This document shows, in pieces, positions 51,171 to 58,997 of a stretch of DNA of 64,000 nt. Numbering within the stretch: the first letter of the stretch is position 1; each line of letters begins with the position of its first letter. A model generated the notes under the pieces. It saw only the letters and a list, made by a program, of their open reading frames with translations. It did not search any database and was not told the origin of the DNA. The stretch spans positions 372,001-436,000 of the forward strand of contig JBFMDX010000002.1 of NCBI GenBank assembly GCA_040753795.1. Reading direction: 5' to 3'. The DNA is from Thermodesulfobacteriota bacterium. Lineage in GTDB: Bacteria; Desulfobacterota; Desulfobacteria; Desulfobacterales; Desulfosudaceae. Made by a program: the position numbers and the translations under genes.

Positions 51171-51205
51171 AAAAAAAACAGGGGCCGCCCTTCGGCTGCC
51201 CCTGT
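51171..51205 (-). terminator. Hairpin terminator/attenuator between lipase and foldase
   Basis: On the minus strand an 8-bp stem, ACAGGGGC with GCCCCTGT (51178-51185 and 51198-51205), plus an inner GCC/GGC, is followed by eight T residues (51171-51178). It ends 12 bases before the foldase start codon, so partial readthrough would set the lipase-to-foldase ratio. Confidence 0.8.
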
Positions 51206-51231
51206 CTGTCTCCTGATTTATTCAAACCGGT

Positions 51232-52131
51232 TTAATAGCCGCGGGCTTTCAAGTCCTTTACAATATCCACGAAAAACTGCGGCGCGTCAAATCCCGGCGT
51301 TACCCCGAACAACTGACCGACAATGTTGAGGTGATCGCAGCCGGTGCTGTACCAGGCGGCCTCCTGCACTCCGCGGAAATTGCCCCATTTGGCGCTTTCC
51401 ACGCTGACCAGCCCGTCATTGGCCCCTTCTTCGACCAGCATGACCAGCCAGGTCGGATTCAGAATGACGCTGGGACAGGCTGTTTTGGCCTTGGCGGCCC
51501 AGCTCTGGTAGTAAATGCCGGGCATGTTGGGCGTGTTGGGGTTAAAGGTGTTGATCATGTAATCCGGGCAGATATCAAGGGCGTTCTGCAGGGAATCGGG
51601 GCTGGTGTCCCCGAAAATAAAAGCGTAAACAAAATCGATGACATCACCGCCGGCGGCCAGCAGCCAGTCAGGCAATTCATACATGATCAGGGAAGCGATG
51701 GAACTGCCCCGGTGAGGGCCGGCCAGGCTGGTGTAGCTGGCCACATAGGGCGCCAGGCCGAGGTTGGAGATGGCATAGCGGGTATAGATGGTCCCGTGGG
51801 AATGGCCGATGATATTGACTTTTTTGGCGCCGGTCGCGGCCATGATTTGCATGACCTGCTGCTTGAAACTAGCGGCTTTGTTGGCGGTGCTGTCCATGGC
51901 GTTGACCGTGGTACAGTAAACGCTGGCGCCTTGCTTTTGCAGTGCCGGCACAATACCCCACCAGTAATCCACGATACCCAGAACCTTCGTCGAAGCGCCC
52001 ATGCCGTGTGCCAGTATAACGGGATAGCGGGTGTTGCAGGTGTAGGTGTTGCTTCCCCCGGCCAGGGCCATGCTTGTCAGGCTGATGCTTACCATGAGTC
52101 CAACGGCTAAAATAACAGCTAATTTTTTCAT
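51232..52131 (-). CDS. Secreted triacylglycerol lipase (foldase-dependent, family I)
   Basis: A 299-residue secreted alpha/beta-hydrolase. Residues 1-24 are a signal peptide. YPVILAHGMG gives the oxyanion strand; GHSHG holds the nucleophile Ser111; GANDGLV holds Asp239 and GCDHLNIVG His267, completing the triad. This pattern matches Pseudomonas/Burkholderia-type lipases that need a dedicated foldase, which is the next gene. A sigma-54 promoter lies 60-80 bases upstream, with a divergent activator gene beyond it. Confidence 0.93.
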   Translation of the reverse strand: MKKLAVILAVGLMVSISLTSMALAGGSNTYTCNTRYPVILAHGMGASTKVLGIVDYWWGIVPALQKQGASVYCTTVNAMDSTANKAASFKQQVMQIMAATGAKKVNIIGHSHGTIYTRYAISNLGLAPYVASYTSLAGPHRGSSIASLIMYELPDWLLAAGGDVIDFVYAFIFGDTSPDSLQNALDICPDYMINTFNPNTPNMPGIYYQSWAAKAKTACPSVILNPTWLVMLVEEGANDGLVSVESAKWGNFRGVQEAAWYSTGCDHLNIVGQLFGVTPGFDAPQFFVDIVKDLKARGY

Positions 52132-52193
52132 TCCTTGCTCCCTCTTTTTTATTGGTTTCCCCTTTAGCGAGCGTCTTTCTTGGCTATTGATTG

Positions 52194-52209
52194 AGCAACA
52201 ACCGTGCCG
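52194..52209 (-). promoter_or_regulatory. Sigma-54 promoter of the lipase operon
   Basis: On the minus strand the sequence CGGCACGGTTGTTGCT matches the -24/-12 consensus TGGCACG-N4-TTGCW with one change (C for the first T). The GG and GC dinucleotides have the required spacing. The start site would be about 50 bases before the lipase ATG. Confidence 0.8.
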
Positions 52210-52281
52210 TTATTTTCATTAAACATATTCAGTATGTTGCAAAACACATGGTTTCCTGTTCGCCGGATATGACGTTTTCGG

Positions 52282-52325
52282 TTGTCATATATGACAAAAT
52301 TAACTATTATTGTCATATACGGCAA
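52282..52325. promoter_or_regulatory. Paired palindromic activator sites
   Basis: A perfect 16-bp palindrome TTGTCATATATGACAA (52282-52297) and a near copy TTGTCATATACGGCAA (52310-52325), 28 bp apart. They lie about 90-130 bases upstream of the sigma-54 promoter and just before the activator gene, so they fit an enhancer that may also control the activator itself. Confidence 0.75.
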
Positions 52326-52344
52326 CTTTTCTGGGGGTACAGCC

Positions 52345-54390
52345 ATGACTGTTGAACTGGATTCCTTGGTCCGTCGCGTACATCAGCAAATTCTTGAAGC
52401 AACACCCTACACGGCACTTGAAGATGCTTATCATTATATAAAGCATACTTTTCCGATAGACCGGATTTATGTGGTCCAGTTTGACCCGGACCGTCACCTG
52501 ATGCGGGTTCTGGCCCAGGCTTCCGAAACCGGGGCTGAAAAAACCAATTTCGTGTTTGAAGCCATGCCCGATCTGGTTATGGATCCCTTTAAGCAGGGGG
52601 TTGTACCGGAAACATACATCATCAATGACCCCTCAACGGATGTGGTTGGTAACCATATCTATAAAAGAGGCAAAGCCGCCAACTGGTCATCCTTGAACCT
52701 GAATTTCGCGGGAAAGCCCCCTGATTGCGGCACCATTTTTTTCGCTGCCGATGGTACTAACAGAATTACCGAAGAACACACCCGTCTGATTACCGATCTG
52801 AAAGGATCGCTCCAGCTGATTTTTGAAAGCATTGTTAAAGACCACCAACAGACCGACATTCTGCCATCGTTAAAAGAGCCGATAGAAAACACCGATGAAA
52901 TATTCCGTCAGGTTACCCGGCGGTTATGCGGCAATCTTGACCTGCAGGCCGGCGTATCCCATTGCCTGCAATACTTAAGCAGATTCATGCCGGGGCAGAC
53001 AATGATTGTTTACCACTGGGAAGAGGGGCTTAAGTCCTTCCGGGTTCTGGCGGAAAGTTACGGATTTATCGCCGACAGAATTGAGTCGATCATGCCCTGG
53101 GGGCAGGAAAAATTACTGGCCGAGGATATTTTAAGATTAGGGAAAACCAGGCTCATCAATCAACCGGGACTCGATCCCACCATGGAGGCTTACGTTAATC
53201 ACTTCGGAACCGACTGGTCGGTCCTGGTCATGCTCCTCCTTGATAAGGATATGCCGATCGGCGTGGCCAGCCTGGGTACGGAGGGGCGCAACGTGCTGAC
53301 CGAGGATCACCTGCGGCTCTTTTCCCAGCTGCATGATCCCTTTTTTATCGCCTTTTCAAACCACATGAAGCACCGGGAAATCATCCGGCTCAACAAACTC
53401 CTGGAAGAAGAAAAACAGTTTCTTCAAAAGGAACTGCATCATCCCGTGACCGGCGATATTGTCGGCGGCAACTTCGGTTTAAAGGGGGTGATGGAAATGT
53501 CCCATCTGGTCGCCGGCCAGGACAGCCCGGTACTGCTTCTGGGGGAAACCGGCGTGGGCAAGGAGTTGATCGCCAATTTTATTCATCAGCACTCGGCCCG
53601 CAAGGACGGCCCGTTTATCCGGGTCAACAGCGGTGCCATTCCGGAAACACTTATTGACAGCGAGCTGTTTGGTCATGAGAAAGGGGCCTTTACCGGCGCC
53701 GTCAGCCAGAAGATCGGTCGTTTTGAACGCGCCCACGGTGGAACTATTTTTTTAGATGAAATCGCCGAGCTGCCCCTCCGGGACCAGGTGCGTCTGCTGC
53801 GGGTGCTGCAGAATAAAATCATCGAGCGCGTCGGCGGTACCGAATCGATCTCCGTTGATATCCGGGTCATCGCCGCCACCAACCGGAACCTGGAAGAGAT
53901 GGTGGCCGAAGGCAAGTTCCGGGAGGATCTCTGGTTCCGTCTCAATGTCTTTCCCATCAAGATCCCTCCCCTGCGCGCCAGGAGAAGCGATATCCCCGCC
54001 CTGGTGGACCATTTTATTGAACAAAAGTCCCGGGAGCTCAAATACCGTAAGCGACCCACCCTGGCGCCGGACGCCATCGTCCGCCTGAAAAATTATTCCT
54101 GGCCGGGCAATGTCCGCGAACTGGAAAACGTGGTGGAGCGGGAACTTATTTTAAGTAAAGGCGGTCCGCTTCTATTTCAAACCATTACCCAGGAGCCAAC
54201 CGAAGAGACCCTGCCGGACAGGCACCCGGCCGATCGGGAAGTGCTGTCACTGGACGAGGCCATGAGCCGCCACATCAAACACGTTCTGGATCTGACCAAA
54301 GGCCGCATCCACGGCCCGAATGGCGCCGCGGCCATGCTCCAAATCAATCCCAGTACCTTGCGAAACCGGATGAAGAAGCTGGGGATATAA
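52345..54390 (+). CDS. Sigma-54-dependent activator with GAF sensor domains
   Basis: An FhlA-type enhancer-binding protein, 681 residues from ATG 52345 behind TGGGGGTACAG. Residues 1-370 appear to hold two GAF-like sensor domains. The AAA+ domain has GETGVGKE (400-407), the sigma-54 contact loop GAFTGA (447-452), GGTIFLDEIAELP and the arginine-finger region. A Fis-type helix-turn-helix ends the protein (GAAAMLQINPSTLRNRMKKLGI). Divergent from the lipase operon and adjacent to matching palindromes, it probably activates lipase synthesis. Its signal is unknown. Confidence 0.92.
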   Translation: MTVELDSLVRRVHQQILEATPYTALEDAYHYIKHTFPIDRIYVVQFDPDRHLMRVLAQASETGAEKTNFVFEAMPDLVMDPFKQGVVPETYIINDPSTDVVGNHIYKRGKAANWSSLNLNFAGKPPDCGTIFFAADGTNRITEEHTRLITDLKGSLQLIFESIVKDHQQTDILPSLKEPIENTDEIFRQVTRRLCGNLDLQAGVSHCLQYLSRFMPGQTMIVYHWEEGLKSFRVLAESYGFIADRIESIMPWGQEKLLAEDILRLGKTRLINQPGLDPTMEAYVNHFGTDWSVLVMLLLDKDMPIGVASLGTEGRNVLTEDHLRLFSQLHDPFFIAFSNHMKHREIIRLNKLLEEEKQFLQKELHHPVTGDIVGGNFGLKGVMEMSHLVAGQDSPVLLLGETGVGKELIANFIHQHSARKDGPFIRVNSGAIPETLIDSELFGHEKGAFTGAVSQKIGRFERAHGGTIFLDEIAELPLRDQVRLLRVLQNKIIERVGGTESISVDIRVIAATNRNLEEMVAEGKFREDLWFRLNVFPIKIPPLRARRSDIPALVDHFIEQKSRELKYRKRPTLAPDAIVRLKNYSWPGNVRELENVVERELILSKGGPLLFQTITQEPTEETLPDRHPADREVLSLDEAMSRHIKHVLDLTKGRIHGPNGAAAMLQINPSTLRNRMKKLGI

Positions 54391-54462
54391 TCCTTTTTTT
54401 GCCGCGTCATGAAAAACAGGGATGCCGTTCCCTTATTGAAAATTATGTGAGGACGCGAATCA

Positions 54463-55464
54463 TCAGATCCACATGATCGGTGTCATGTCGTAATAAACGG
54501 TCAGTTCCTTGCCCGGATAGAGGCCGTGGGCGGCGATCTCTTCAGACGTCAGCCGGATGTTCAGCACCAGGTTGCCGGCAGCCAGGGTCAGCAGGATTTT
54601 CCCGGAATTTTTTTCCATGATCAGGCGGGTGATGAGGGTTCTGATGGGGAAGGTGTCCGGCGGCGGCTCTCCGGATAGAAGCGCCCGACACTCGACCACC
54701 GCCGAGGAGCGATTCGAAGGCGGCCGGCTCACCCGCACCGTTTGACCGTCGGACAGGGCTTTTTCCCAAAAAACCCCGCCCGGGGAACGCCACGGACCGG
54801 GAATGACGTTCCGGTCTCCGGCGGGCCAGACCCGGCCCTGATGAATCTGAAAGACCTGATCGCAGATTTCATACAGCCAGTGCAGGTCATGGCCGGCCAC
54901 CACCACCGTCGTGCCCCAGTCGTCTACCGCCCGCCGGGCCGCCTCGCTGATCAGGCGGGCGCTCTCGGCGTCGACATTGGCCGTGGGTTCGTCCAGGAGC
55001 AGGACCTGCGGCCTGACAGCCAGGCGCGCGGCCATGGCGACCCGCTGGCACTCCCCGCCGGAGAGCGCTTCCGGTCGCCGGCGGCGAAAGCCATCGGCAG
55101 GCAGCCCCACCAGGGCCAGCGCCTCCTCAACCCGCCTGTCCAACCCCTCCTTCAGGCCCCGCAGGCGCAAACCGTAAGCGACATTCTCGAAAACCGTGCG
55201 GTTGAGCAGAAACGGGGTCTGGGGCAGAAAAGTGGTGACCAGGCGCCGTCCGGCAGACGGGGAATCGCCCCGAAACCGGACTTGTCCGCCATCCGGTTGA
55301 ATAATAAAAGCCAGAATTTTGAGCAGGGTTGTTTTGCCGCTGCCGTTGGGACCGATCAGGCCCGTGATCATGCCGCCGGGAATCCGCAGCTCCGTTATCT
55401 CCAGGACCGGCTTCCGGTCATAGCCGTAAACGACATCCGTCAGGCGATAAATTACGTCAGGCAT
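54463..55464 (-). CDS. tupC: Tungstate ABC transporter ATPase with Mop-like domain
   Basis: ATPase of an oxyanion importer, 333 residues. GPNGSGKTT is Walker A, LSGGECQR the signature and VLLLDEPTANVD Walker B. The C-terminal 75 residues (TLITRLIMEKNSGKILLTLAAGNLVLNIRLTSEEI) look like a molybdate/tungstate-binding Mop (TOBE) domain, which could give feedback control. It lies 10 bases after the permease gene. Tungstate is preferred over molybdate because of the receptor type. Confidence 0.86.
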   Translation of the reverse strand: MPDVIYRLTDVVYGYDRKPVLEITELRIPGGMITGLIGPNGSGKTTLLKILAFIIQPDGGQVRFRGDSPSAGRRLVTTFLPQTPFLLNRTVFENVAYGLRLRGLKEGLDRRVEEALALVGLPADGFRRRRPEALSGGECQRVAMAARLAVRPQVLLLDEPTANVDAESARLISEAARRAVDDWGTTVVVAGHDLHWLYEICDQVFQIHQGRVWPAGDRNVIPGPWRSPGGVFWEKALSDGQTVRVSRPPSNRSSAVVECRALLSGEPPPDTFPIRTLITRLIMEKNSGKILLTLAAGNLVLNIRLTSEEIAAHGLYPGKELTVYYDMTPIMWI

Positions 55465-55474
55465 TTTTTGATCT

Positions 55475-56161
55475 TTAGCGCCTCTTCAAAAACATCACGC
55501 CCAGGTTGACCGTCAGCGCGATCAGCAGCAGCACCAGCCCCAGGGCGATGCCCATGGCAAAAAGTCCCTTGTTGGTCTCCAGGGCGATGGCCGTGGTGAT
55601 GGTGCGGGTATGCCACTTGATGTTGCCGCCGACCATCATGGAGATCCCTACCTCGGTCATGACCTTGCCGGCGGCCACCAGGGCCGCCGTGACCAGGCCA
55701 TGGCGTGTTTCCCAGAGGCTGGTCAGCAATATCTGCCGGCGGTCGGCGCCCAGGGACGTCAGGGTCAGGCGCAGATTTCTGTCCGCCTCTTCCGTGGCGG
55801 TGGCGGTCAGGGCCATGACCACCGGCAGGGCCAGAAGGGTCTGACCGATGGCGATGCCCGGCAGGGTGAACAGCAGCCCCATTTCACCCAGAGGGCCCCG
55901 GGAGGAGATCAGGGCATAGACCAGCAGACCGATGAAGACCGTAGGTAAAAACAGCATCGTGTCCAGAAACAGTCGGACCTGCCGCTTGCCCGGGAAATCG
56001 GAATACCCCAGGAGAAATCCGGCCGGCAGGCCGATGACCAGGCTGGCCCCCATGGACATGGCCGATACCCGCAGGCTGGCGTAAACCGCCGAATAGGTTT
56101 CGGGATCGCCGGTGGCCAGCAGGCACACGGCTTCGATGATTCCGGCAACGATAAAATCCAT
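55475..56161 (-). CDS. tupB: Tungstate ABC transporter permease
   Basis: A 228-residue integral membrane protein with about five hydrophobic segments. The EAA-type loop, LTLTSLGADRRQILLTSLWETRHGLVTAALVAAGKVMTEVG, contacts the ATPase. ISMMVGGNIKWHTRTITTAIALETNKG is typical of TupB-like permeases. It lies between tupA and tupC. Confidence 0.87.
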   Translation of the reverse strand: MDFIVAGIIEAVCLLATGDPETYSAVYASLRVSAMSMGASLVIGLPAGFLLGYSDFPGKRQVRLFLDTMLFLPTVFIGLLVYALISSRGPLGEMGLLFTLPGIAIGQTLLALPVVMALTATATEEADRNLRLTLTSLGADRRQILLTSLWETRHGLVTAALVAAGKVMTEVGISMMVGGNIKWHTRTITTAIALETNKGLFAMGIALGLVLLLIALTVNLGVMFLKRR

Positions 56162-56190
56162 AAGGCATCCTGGCGGCCTGAAGACCGCCG

Positions 56191-57024
56191 CTACAGTGCG
56201 TTGGCAAAAAACAATTGTTGCCCCATGAGGCGGAAATCATTGATCAGTTTCTGCCCCGTCGGGCCCGCCATCCAGGCGGCAAACACCCTGGCGCCGTCGA
56301 TATCGACCCCGGGGCATTTTCCGGGATTGACGGCCATGACGCTGTACTGATTCTTCAACCGCGCGTCTCCTTCCACCAGGATAGCCAGGGCCGGGCTGCC
56401 GCCCGCGGCGGCGCCGTATTTGATGTAAGTGCCGCGATCGGTCAGGGTGTAGCCGTTTTTCTCGGCCGCGATATTAATCGTCGCCAGCATGCCCTGGCCG
56501 GTCTGAACATACCAGGATTCCCTGTCCGGAACTGTTGCTGCCGCGGCTTTCCATAACACCAGTTCCTGCTGGTGAGTCCCGGAATTGTCCCCCCGGCTGA
56601 CGAAAGCCGCCTTTCTGTCCCGCAGGGTCGCCAGTGCTTCAGCCGCGGTTTTACCCTTGATCCCGGCCGGATCAGCCGCCGGCCCGATGATGATAAAATC
56701 GTTATACATCACCTCGCGCCTCTCCACGCCATACCCGTCGGACACGTATTTTTTTTCCGATTCCGGCGCGTGCACCAGCAGCACCGAGACATCACAGTTT
56801 TTTCCCAACTCCAGCGCCTTGCCGGTTCCCGTGGCCGTCCACTTCAGGTCGATACCTGTATCTTTGAGGAGAAACGGCGCCAGGTAATCGAGCAGGCCGG
56901 TGTCGTCAGTACTGGTGGTGGTGGCCATCATCAGCGTTTTTGCGGCCGACTCTTCGGCCCTGGATAAAACCGGCGGCAGCATCACCGCTAAAAGCATTGT
57001 CAGGATCACCACATATTTTCTCAT
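56191..57024 (-). CDS. tupA: Tungstate-binding periplasmic protein
   Basis: A 277-residue solute receptor. Residues 1-23 are a signal peptide. MATTTSTDDTGLLDYLAPFL contains the TTTS motif characteristic of TupA, which binds the oxyanion. SRGDNSGTHQQELVLW is the second ligand loop. GGAGAGGTGAC precedes the ATG. The gene leads tupABC. Tungstate specificity is inferred from family motifs. Confidence 0.88.
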   Translation of the reverse strand: MRKYVVILTMLLAVMLPPVLSRAEESAAKTLMMATTTSTDDTGLLDYLAPFLLKDTGIDLKWTATGTGKALELGKNCDVSVLLVHAPESEKKYVSDGYGVERREVMYNDFIIIGPAADPAGIKGKTAAEALATLRDRKAAFVSRGDNSGTHQQELVLWKAAAATVPDRESWYVQTGQGMLATINIAAEKNGYTLTDRGTYIKYGAAAGGSPALAILVEGDARLKNQYSVMAVNPGKCPGVDIDGARVFAAWMAGPTGQKLINDFRLMGQQLFFANAL

Positions 57025-57187
57025 ATGTCACCTCTCCACTGGTTTCTTTCCATGAAAATGCGCTTATGCACTTTTGGGTCATTTGGTGAATACAGGCAAT
57101 AATCAGGCAATATACTATCGGATACCGACGGAAACAAACTGAAAATAACACCATCATGATGGCAGGGGGTAGTCGCGGGCGAAGAAT

Positions 57188-57233
57188 GCCGGAAGGGCGA
57201 ATCGGATAAATATGTCCTGTCCGCCCTCCCGGC
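57188..57233 (-). other. Long hairpin downstream of the di-heme protein gene
   Basis: A 12-bp stem, GCCGGAAGGGCG with CGCCCTCCCGGC on the plus strand (57188-57199 and 57222-57233), one wobble pair, closes a 22-base loop. No T-run follows. It lies between the di-heme gene stop and tupA and may end or stabilise the upstream message. The rest of the 224-base gap shows nothing I can identify. Confidence 0.5.
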
Positions 57234-57248
57234 TCCTTGGAATAAAGG

Positions 57249-58976
57249 CTATTCGGCCGTAATCGTGTCAATAAAACAGGTGCCGCCGGAAGACCCGCCC
57301 GACGAACCGCCGGCTTTTTCACCCAGGGCAAAGGGGTCATGGATGGTTCCGTCGGCGGCTCCATCCGCGTCCGTGGCCGGATCGCCGTCGGTCAGCGTGA
57401 CCGTGATGGTTTCGTCGCCGTCGTTGCTGCTAAAGGGCATCTGGACCCAGCCGCCGGCCGCCGTAATTTTGTAAATCCTGGCCGACTGCACAACCGCATC
57501 CGGGAAGACGATGGTAATGACCACCGATCCGCCCGGCGCCAGCCCCGTCACCTGAAAATCAAAAACCCCATAGGGGAATTCCTGGTTCGGTTTGCCCGTC
57601 TGGGTCAGATCGGCGTCGTCATCGTTCATGGCCGCTACAGCGGCAAAGGCGCCGGCGGAGGTGTGCAGGATGACCTGTCCCTGGCCCGTGGCGCTGTTTG
57701 GCTTGGCCGTGTCCGTATCCTGATAGTCGAGGATGCCGTCGCCGTCATAATCGTCGCTGCCGGTTCCTTCCTCGCTGTCCACCAGACCGTTGCCGTTGGA
57801 ATCGCCGTCAATGGCGCCGTAGATCACGATCTTCTCCTGATCGACATAATTCCACCCGGCCTCGAGAATATCGATGTCGGTGGTCCCTTCCGGCAGGGGT
57901 TCGACCTTAATGATGGTGGCCGATCGGCTACAGGCGCCGGCATTATGGTCCCAGTCCTCGACGTAAGGCCAGACGACTTCCTGCTGATCGGACCGGCTGG
58001 ACTGATCCGGAGCGCTGGGATACTTCTGCGGCACCACCACCCGGAAGGGGCCTTCTCCATCCAGTTTGTTTTCGTCATTAAGGACACCGGGGTCAAGGTT
58101 GGCGCCTTCCCGCTTGAGCGCCAGGATCGCCTTTAACCCGCCGGCAACGGTAATGTTGTCCCCATGGGCCCGGCCGACGCAGGACGGCGCGCTGTAATCG
58201 CACCAGCCATAGTCGGGGTTGGTGTCCGCGTCAGCTTCGATGTTGTAAAAGTAGGTGCTTGGCGGATACTGGTAGGCCTGGCCCGGCATGTTGCCGTAGA
58301 CATGGTACATCTCCAGGGCCGCATCAAACTCAAGCGGATGAGACTGGGACCATCCATCCGGCGCGTAAACCCATATGCCCGTGGCGCTCGGAAGAATACC
58401 GGCGTCATCCAGCAGGTCTTTCATGGGAACACCGGTATACTGAACATAGTTGTCCTGGGAACGACTGGCGTTCATCAATAAAAACTGGGTGTGCTGGGAA
58501 AGCGCTTCGAGCTGGGCCCGGGTATAAACCCGGAAGGGAGCCGTAATTTTGCTCGGGTCATCGGTCGCGTCCCCGGGATAACGGTTGGCATTGATCTCGG
58601 CGATGTTGGTAAAGGTGTCGCCGTCGGAATCCAGCCCTTCAATGTTCGTCACGGCTTCGGCGTCCCGGCCGCCGGTAAAGTAGGCCATGCCGTAGGCGTT
58701 CAGCGTATCGGTGATATTCCCGCTGCCGTCATACCCATAGGAATAATGGCACCACTGACAGCTTCCCAGGGTTACCGTGCCCTTGGACCCTTCATAGGAA
58801 CCACCCTTGTGGCAGAGCACGCACTGATCGAGCTTGGTGCCGGCTTTGCCGGGGTAAGCGCCCAGAAAGTTACTCGAATCGTTTTCTCCCTCGTGATGGT
58901 AAGCGGCCATCCCGTTTGTAGCCGCCAGCAGCGCAATCAGCGCCGTCATCAGCAAAAACGTCGTCCTCATCTTCAT
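57249..58976 (-). CDS. Secreted di-heme protein with possible molybdopterin-like domain and anchor-type C-terminus
   Basis: A 575-residue exported protein. Residues 1-24 form a signal peptide. Two c-type heme motifs follow, CVLCH (52-56) and CQWCH (73-77). The segment about 150-345, with YTGVPMKDLLDDAG, WVYAPDGW and DGEGPFRVVVPQ, is reminiscent of the molybdopterin-binding domain of sulfite-oxidase-like enzymes; this is a weak match. Acidic DGDSNGNG and DYDGDGILD repeats look calcium-binding. ITVTLTDGDPATDADGAADGTIHDPF fits the choice-of-anchor U domain. The tail GGSSGGTCFIDTITAE resembles a cut-short CFI box. It lies 21 bases after the porin gene. No function can be assigned. Confidence 0.72.
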   Translation of the reverse strand: MKMRTTFLLMTALIALLAATNGMAAYHHEGENDSSNFLGAYPGKAGTKLDQCVLCHKGGSYEGSKGTVTLGSCQWCHYSYGYDGSGNITDTLNAYGMAYFTGGRDAEAVTNIEGLDSDGDTFTNIAEINANRYPGDATDDPSKITAPFRVYTRAQLEALSQHTQFLLMNASRSQDNYVQYTGVPMKDLLDDAGILPSATGIWVYAPDGWSQSHPLEFDAALEMYHVYGNMPGQAYQYPPSTYFYNIEADADTNPDYGWCDYSAPSCVGRAHGDNITVAGGLKAILALKREGANLDPGVLNDENKLDGEGPFRVVVPQKYPSAPDQSSRSDQQEVVWPYVEDWDHNAGACSRSATIIKVEPLPEGTTDIDILEAGWNYVDQEKIVIYGAIDGDSNGNGLVDSEEGTGSDDYDGDGILDYQDTDTAKPNSATGQGQVILHTSAGAFAAVAAMNDDDADLTQTGKPNQEFPYGVFDFQVTGLAPGGSVVITIVFPDAVVQSARIYKITAAGGWVQMPFSSNDGDETITVTLTDGDPATDADGAADGTIHDPFALGEKAGGSSGGSSGGTCFIDTITAE

Positions 58977-58997
58977 GATCCTTCCTCCTTAAATAAA

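Noticed and set aside
53683-53700. Idea that the activator might not use sigma-54
   Set aside because: The GAFTGA loop is intact, so sigma-54 contact is expected.
57025-57187. Molybdenum/tungsten cofactor riboswitch ahead of tupA
   Set aside because: I looked for a conserved multi-stem leader and could not identify one by eye; a covariance-model search would decide.
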